A DNA stretch of 21,495 nucleotides from a virus, in IMG/VR virus record IMGVR_UViG_3300035698_005244, positions 1 to 21,495 of that record. One strand, written 5' to 3'. The notes beneath the pieces were generated by a model. That model searched no databases. It saw only the letters and a program-made list of their open reading frames with translations, and was not told where the DNA came from. The translations under genes were made by a program, and so were the position numbers. Numbering within the stretch: the stretch's first letter is position 1; each line of letters opens with the position of its first letter. Positions 20,678 to 21,495 of this stretch are shown here, one piece after another.

Positions 20678-21495
20678 ATGGCTGTTTCGGATAATTATCT
20701 ACCTACTAAAGATATCGGGAATGGCACTACTGTGGAATTTACGGCGACATGGAATGTAATTTCATCTGCTTTTATTAGAGTTTATTTAGAAACTATTTCT
20801 ACAGGCGTACTTGTACTTCAAACACTTAATACGGATTTTTCACTTTCTTTTAACGCTAGCGGCCTTACTGTTGATTTTACAATTGGGACTGCGCCTCCAA
20901 GCACTGTAAATGTAATAATTGCTCGCGCTATATCCTTAACACAAGGCGATCCTTACAAAACATCTCAAGGATACCAAGGAGCTGTTTTAGAAAACAGCTT
21001 TGATAAAGTTACAAGTATTACCCAAGATATCCAAGACGATGTTCTTAGGTCTTTAAAGTATCCTCTCGCTAGTGGAAAAACTGGCTCTATACCTAATCCT
21101 GTAGATGACGCTGTGTTAGCTTTTGACGGCACAACTGGCGCTTTAAAAACAGGCGCTACTAATACTAGCCTAGTGGCAGGCGCGGCGGCTGCATCAACTA
21201 GTGCGGATGAAGCGGCGGCAAGTGCCGCGACTGCGTCTTCCGCTTCTAGTTCTGCTTCTAGTTCCGCAAGCGCTGCGTCAACTAGTGCGGATGAAGCGGC
21301 GGCAAGTGCTGGTAGTAATAATATAGCAGCACCAACAGCAAGTAAGCATGGCGCTGTATTGTATCAGAATGATGCGGATGATGGTTATGATGCGTTAACA
21401 TCTCAAGGCACATCTGGTCAAATACTAACAAGTAACGGCGCGGATGCTGCACCTAGTTTTCAAGCTGCACCGTCTGCTGGCTTCACTATGGGAAC
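20678..21495 (+). CDS. Tail fibre or tailspike, N-terminal part (continues past the right edge)
   Basis: Too near the window end to be complete: 272 codons from ATG 20678, with GAGG ~8 bases upstream. Residues 1-135 match the T7 gp17-type tail-fibre N-terminal domain that anchors the fibre to the tail: MAVSDNYLPTKDIGNGTTVE, then a beta domain with FIRVYLETISTGVLVLQTLN, VNVIIARAISLTQGD, and the signature QGYQGAVLENSFDKVTSITQ with DIQDDVLRSLKYP. Residues ~165-212 are an Ala/Ser-rich low-complexity linker with two STSADEAAAS units. After this come NIAAPTASKHGAVLYQNDA and GQILTSNGADAAPSFQ, phage-fibre style repeats. The receptor-binding end lies outside the window, so host range cannot be judged. 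Confidence 0.88.
   Translation, partial: MAVSDNYLPTKDIGNGTTVEFTATWNVISSAFIRVYLETISTGVLVLQTLNTDFSLSFNASGLTVDFTIGTAPPSTVNVIIARAISLTQGDPYKTSQGYQGAVLENSFDKVTSITQDIQDDVLRSLKYPLASGKTGSIPNPVDDAVLAFDGTTGALKTGATNTSLVAGAAAASTSADEAAASAATASSASSSASSSASAASTSADEAAASAGSNNIAAPTASKHGAVLYQNDADDGYDALTSQGTSGQILTSNGADAAPSFQAAPSAGFTMG
21188..21309 (+). repeat. 84-bp-period repeat in the tail-fibre linker
   Basis: A 38-bp block at 21188-21225 recurs at 21272-21309 with one difference (GCA against GCG), an 84-bp period equal to 28 codons, preserving frame. It encodes AASTSADEAAASA. Between the copies lies an SSASSSASS-type stretch. The near identity, including third codon positions, points to recent duplication. Confidence 0.88.

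Noticed and set aside
20678-21495. Diversity-generating retroelement target, given BPP-1-like head genes
   Set aside because: No reverse transcriptase or template repeat is in the window, and the C-terminal end of the fibre where a variable region would lie is missing.

Overview
This window is part of the genome of a short-tailed (podovirus-type) double-stranded DNA phage or prophage. It carries a complete virion-assembly gene set in canonical order: small and large terminase, portal, a Bbp19-like protein, scaffold, major capsid, capsid decoration, tail-tube adaptor, tail nozzle, three ejection proteins and a tail fibre. The modules look most like the Bordetella phage BPP-1 (Bbp) head genes combined with T7-like tail and internal-core genes. 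The DNA is AT-rich (about 40% G+C by eye), with good Shine-Dalgarno sites, sigma70-type promoter elements and hairpin-plus-T-tract terminators. A bacterial host is certain. A proteobacterial one is an inference from the family resemblances; no host-specific gene is present. No integrase, polymerase, lysis gene, tRNA or CRISPR array is visible.

Left arm (1-2145, minus strand): six tightly packed genes are read leftward from a near-consensus sigma70 promoter at 2117-2145. They are two ~106-aa hypotheticals, a 323-aa conserved phage/plasmid protein, a 39-aa protein, an overlapping 44-aa secreted microprotein, and a gene running off the left edge that resembles part of the 323-aa protein.

Control region (about 2146-2672): this ~0.5-kb gene-free stretch divides the two arms. 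It holds 11 copies of a box with consensus TGTTTACAC in both orientations, three recurring 41-bp spacings, a perfect 23-bp operator-like dyad, a 24-nt alternating purine-pyrimidine run and a 35-bp pure A/T tract. It looks like a combined replication origin and/or operator array for an unidentified DNA-binding protein, and is the most distinctive non-coding structure here.

Right arm (2673-21495, plus strand): DNA packaging and portal genes (2673-7119) lead into a Bbp19-like gene, a small gene strongly resembling the Acb2/Tad1 anti-CBASS family (7429-7662), the scaffold gene and an unrecognised gene (8595-9440). A terminator at 9465-9498 ends this unit. Major capsid and decoration genes then form an insulated module between that terminator and a second strong one at 11183-11219. 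From 11240 the tail and ejection genes follow with overlapping stop/start codons: T7 gp11-like adaptor, tail nozzle, GNAT-like protein, gp14-, gp15- and gp16-like ejection proteins. The window ends inside a tail-fibre gene with a T7 gp17-like N-terminus.

The right arm works together: TerS/TerL package DNA through the portal into a scaffolded, decorated capsid. The adaptor and nozzle complete the short tail, and the three ejection proteins are predicted to leave the virion with the DNA. The Acb2/Tad1-like protein is predicted to sequester cyclic-nucleotide alarm signals made by host CBASS defence.
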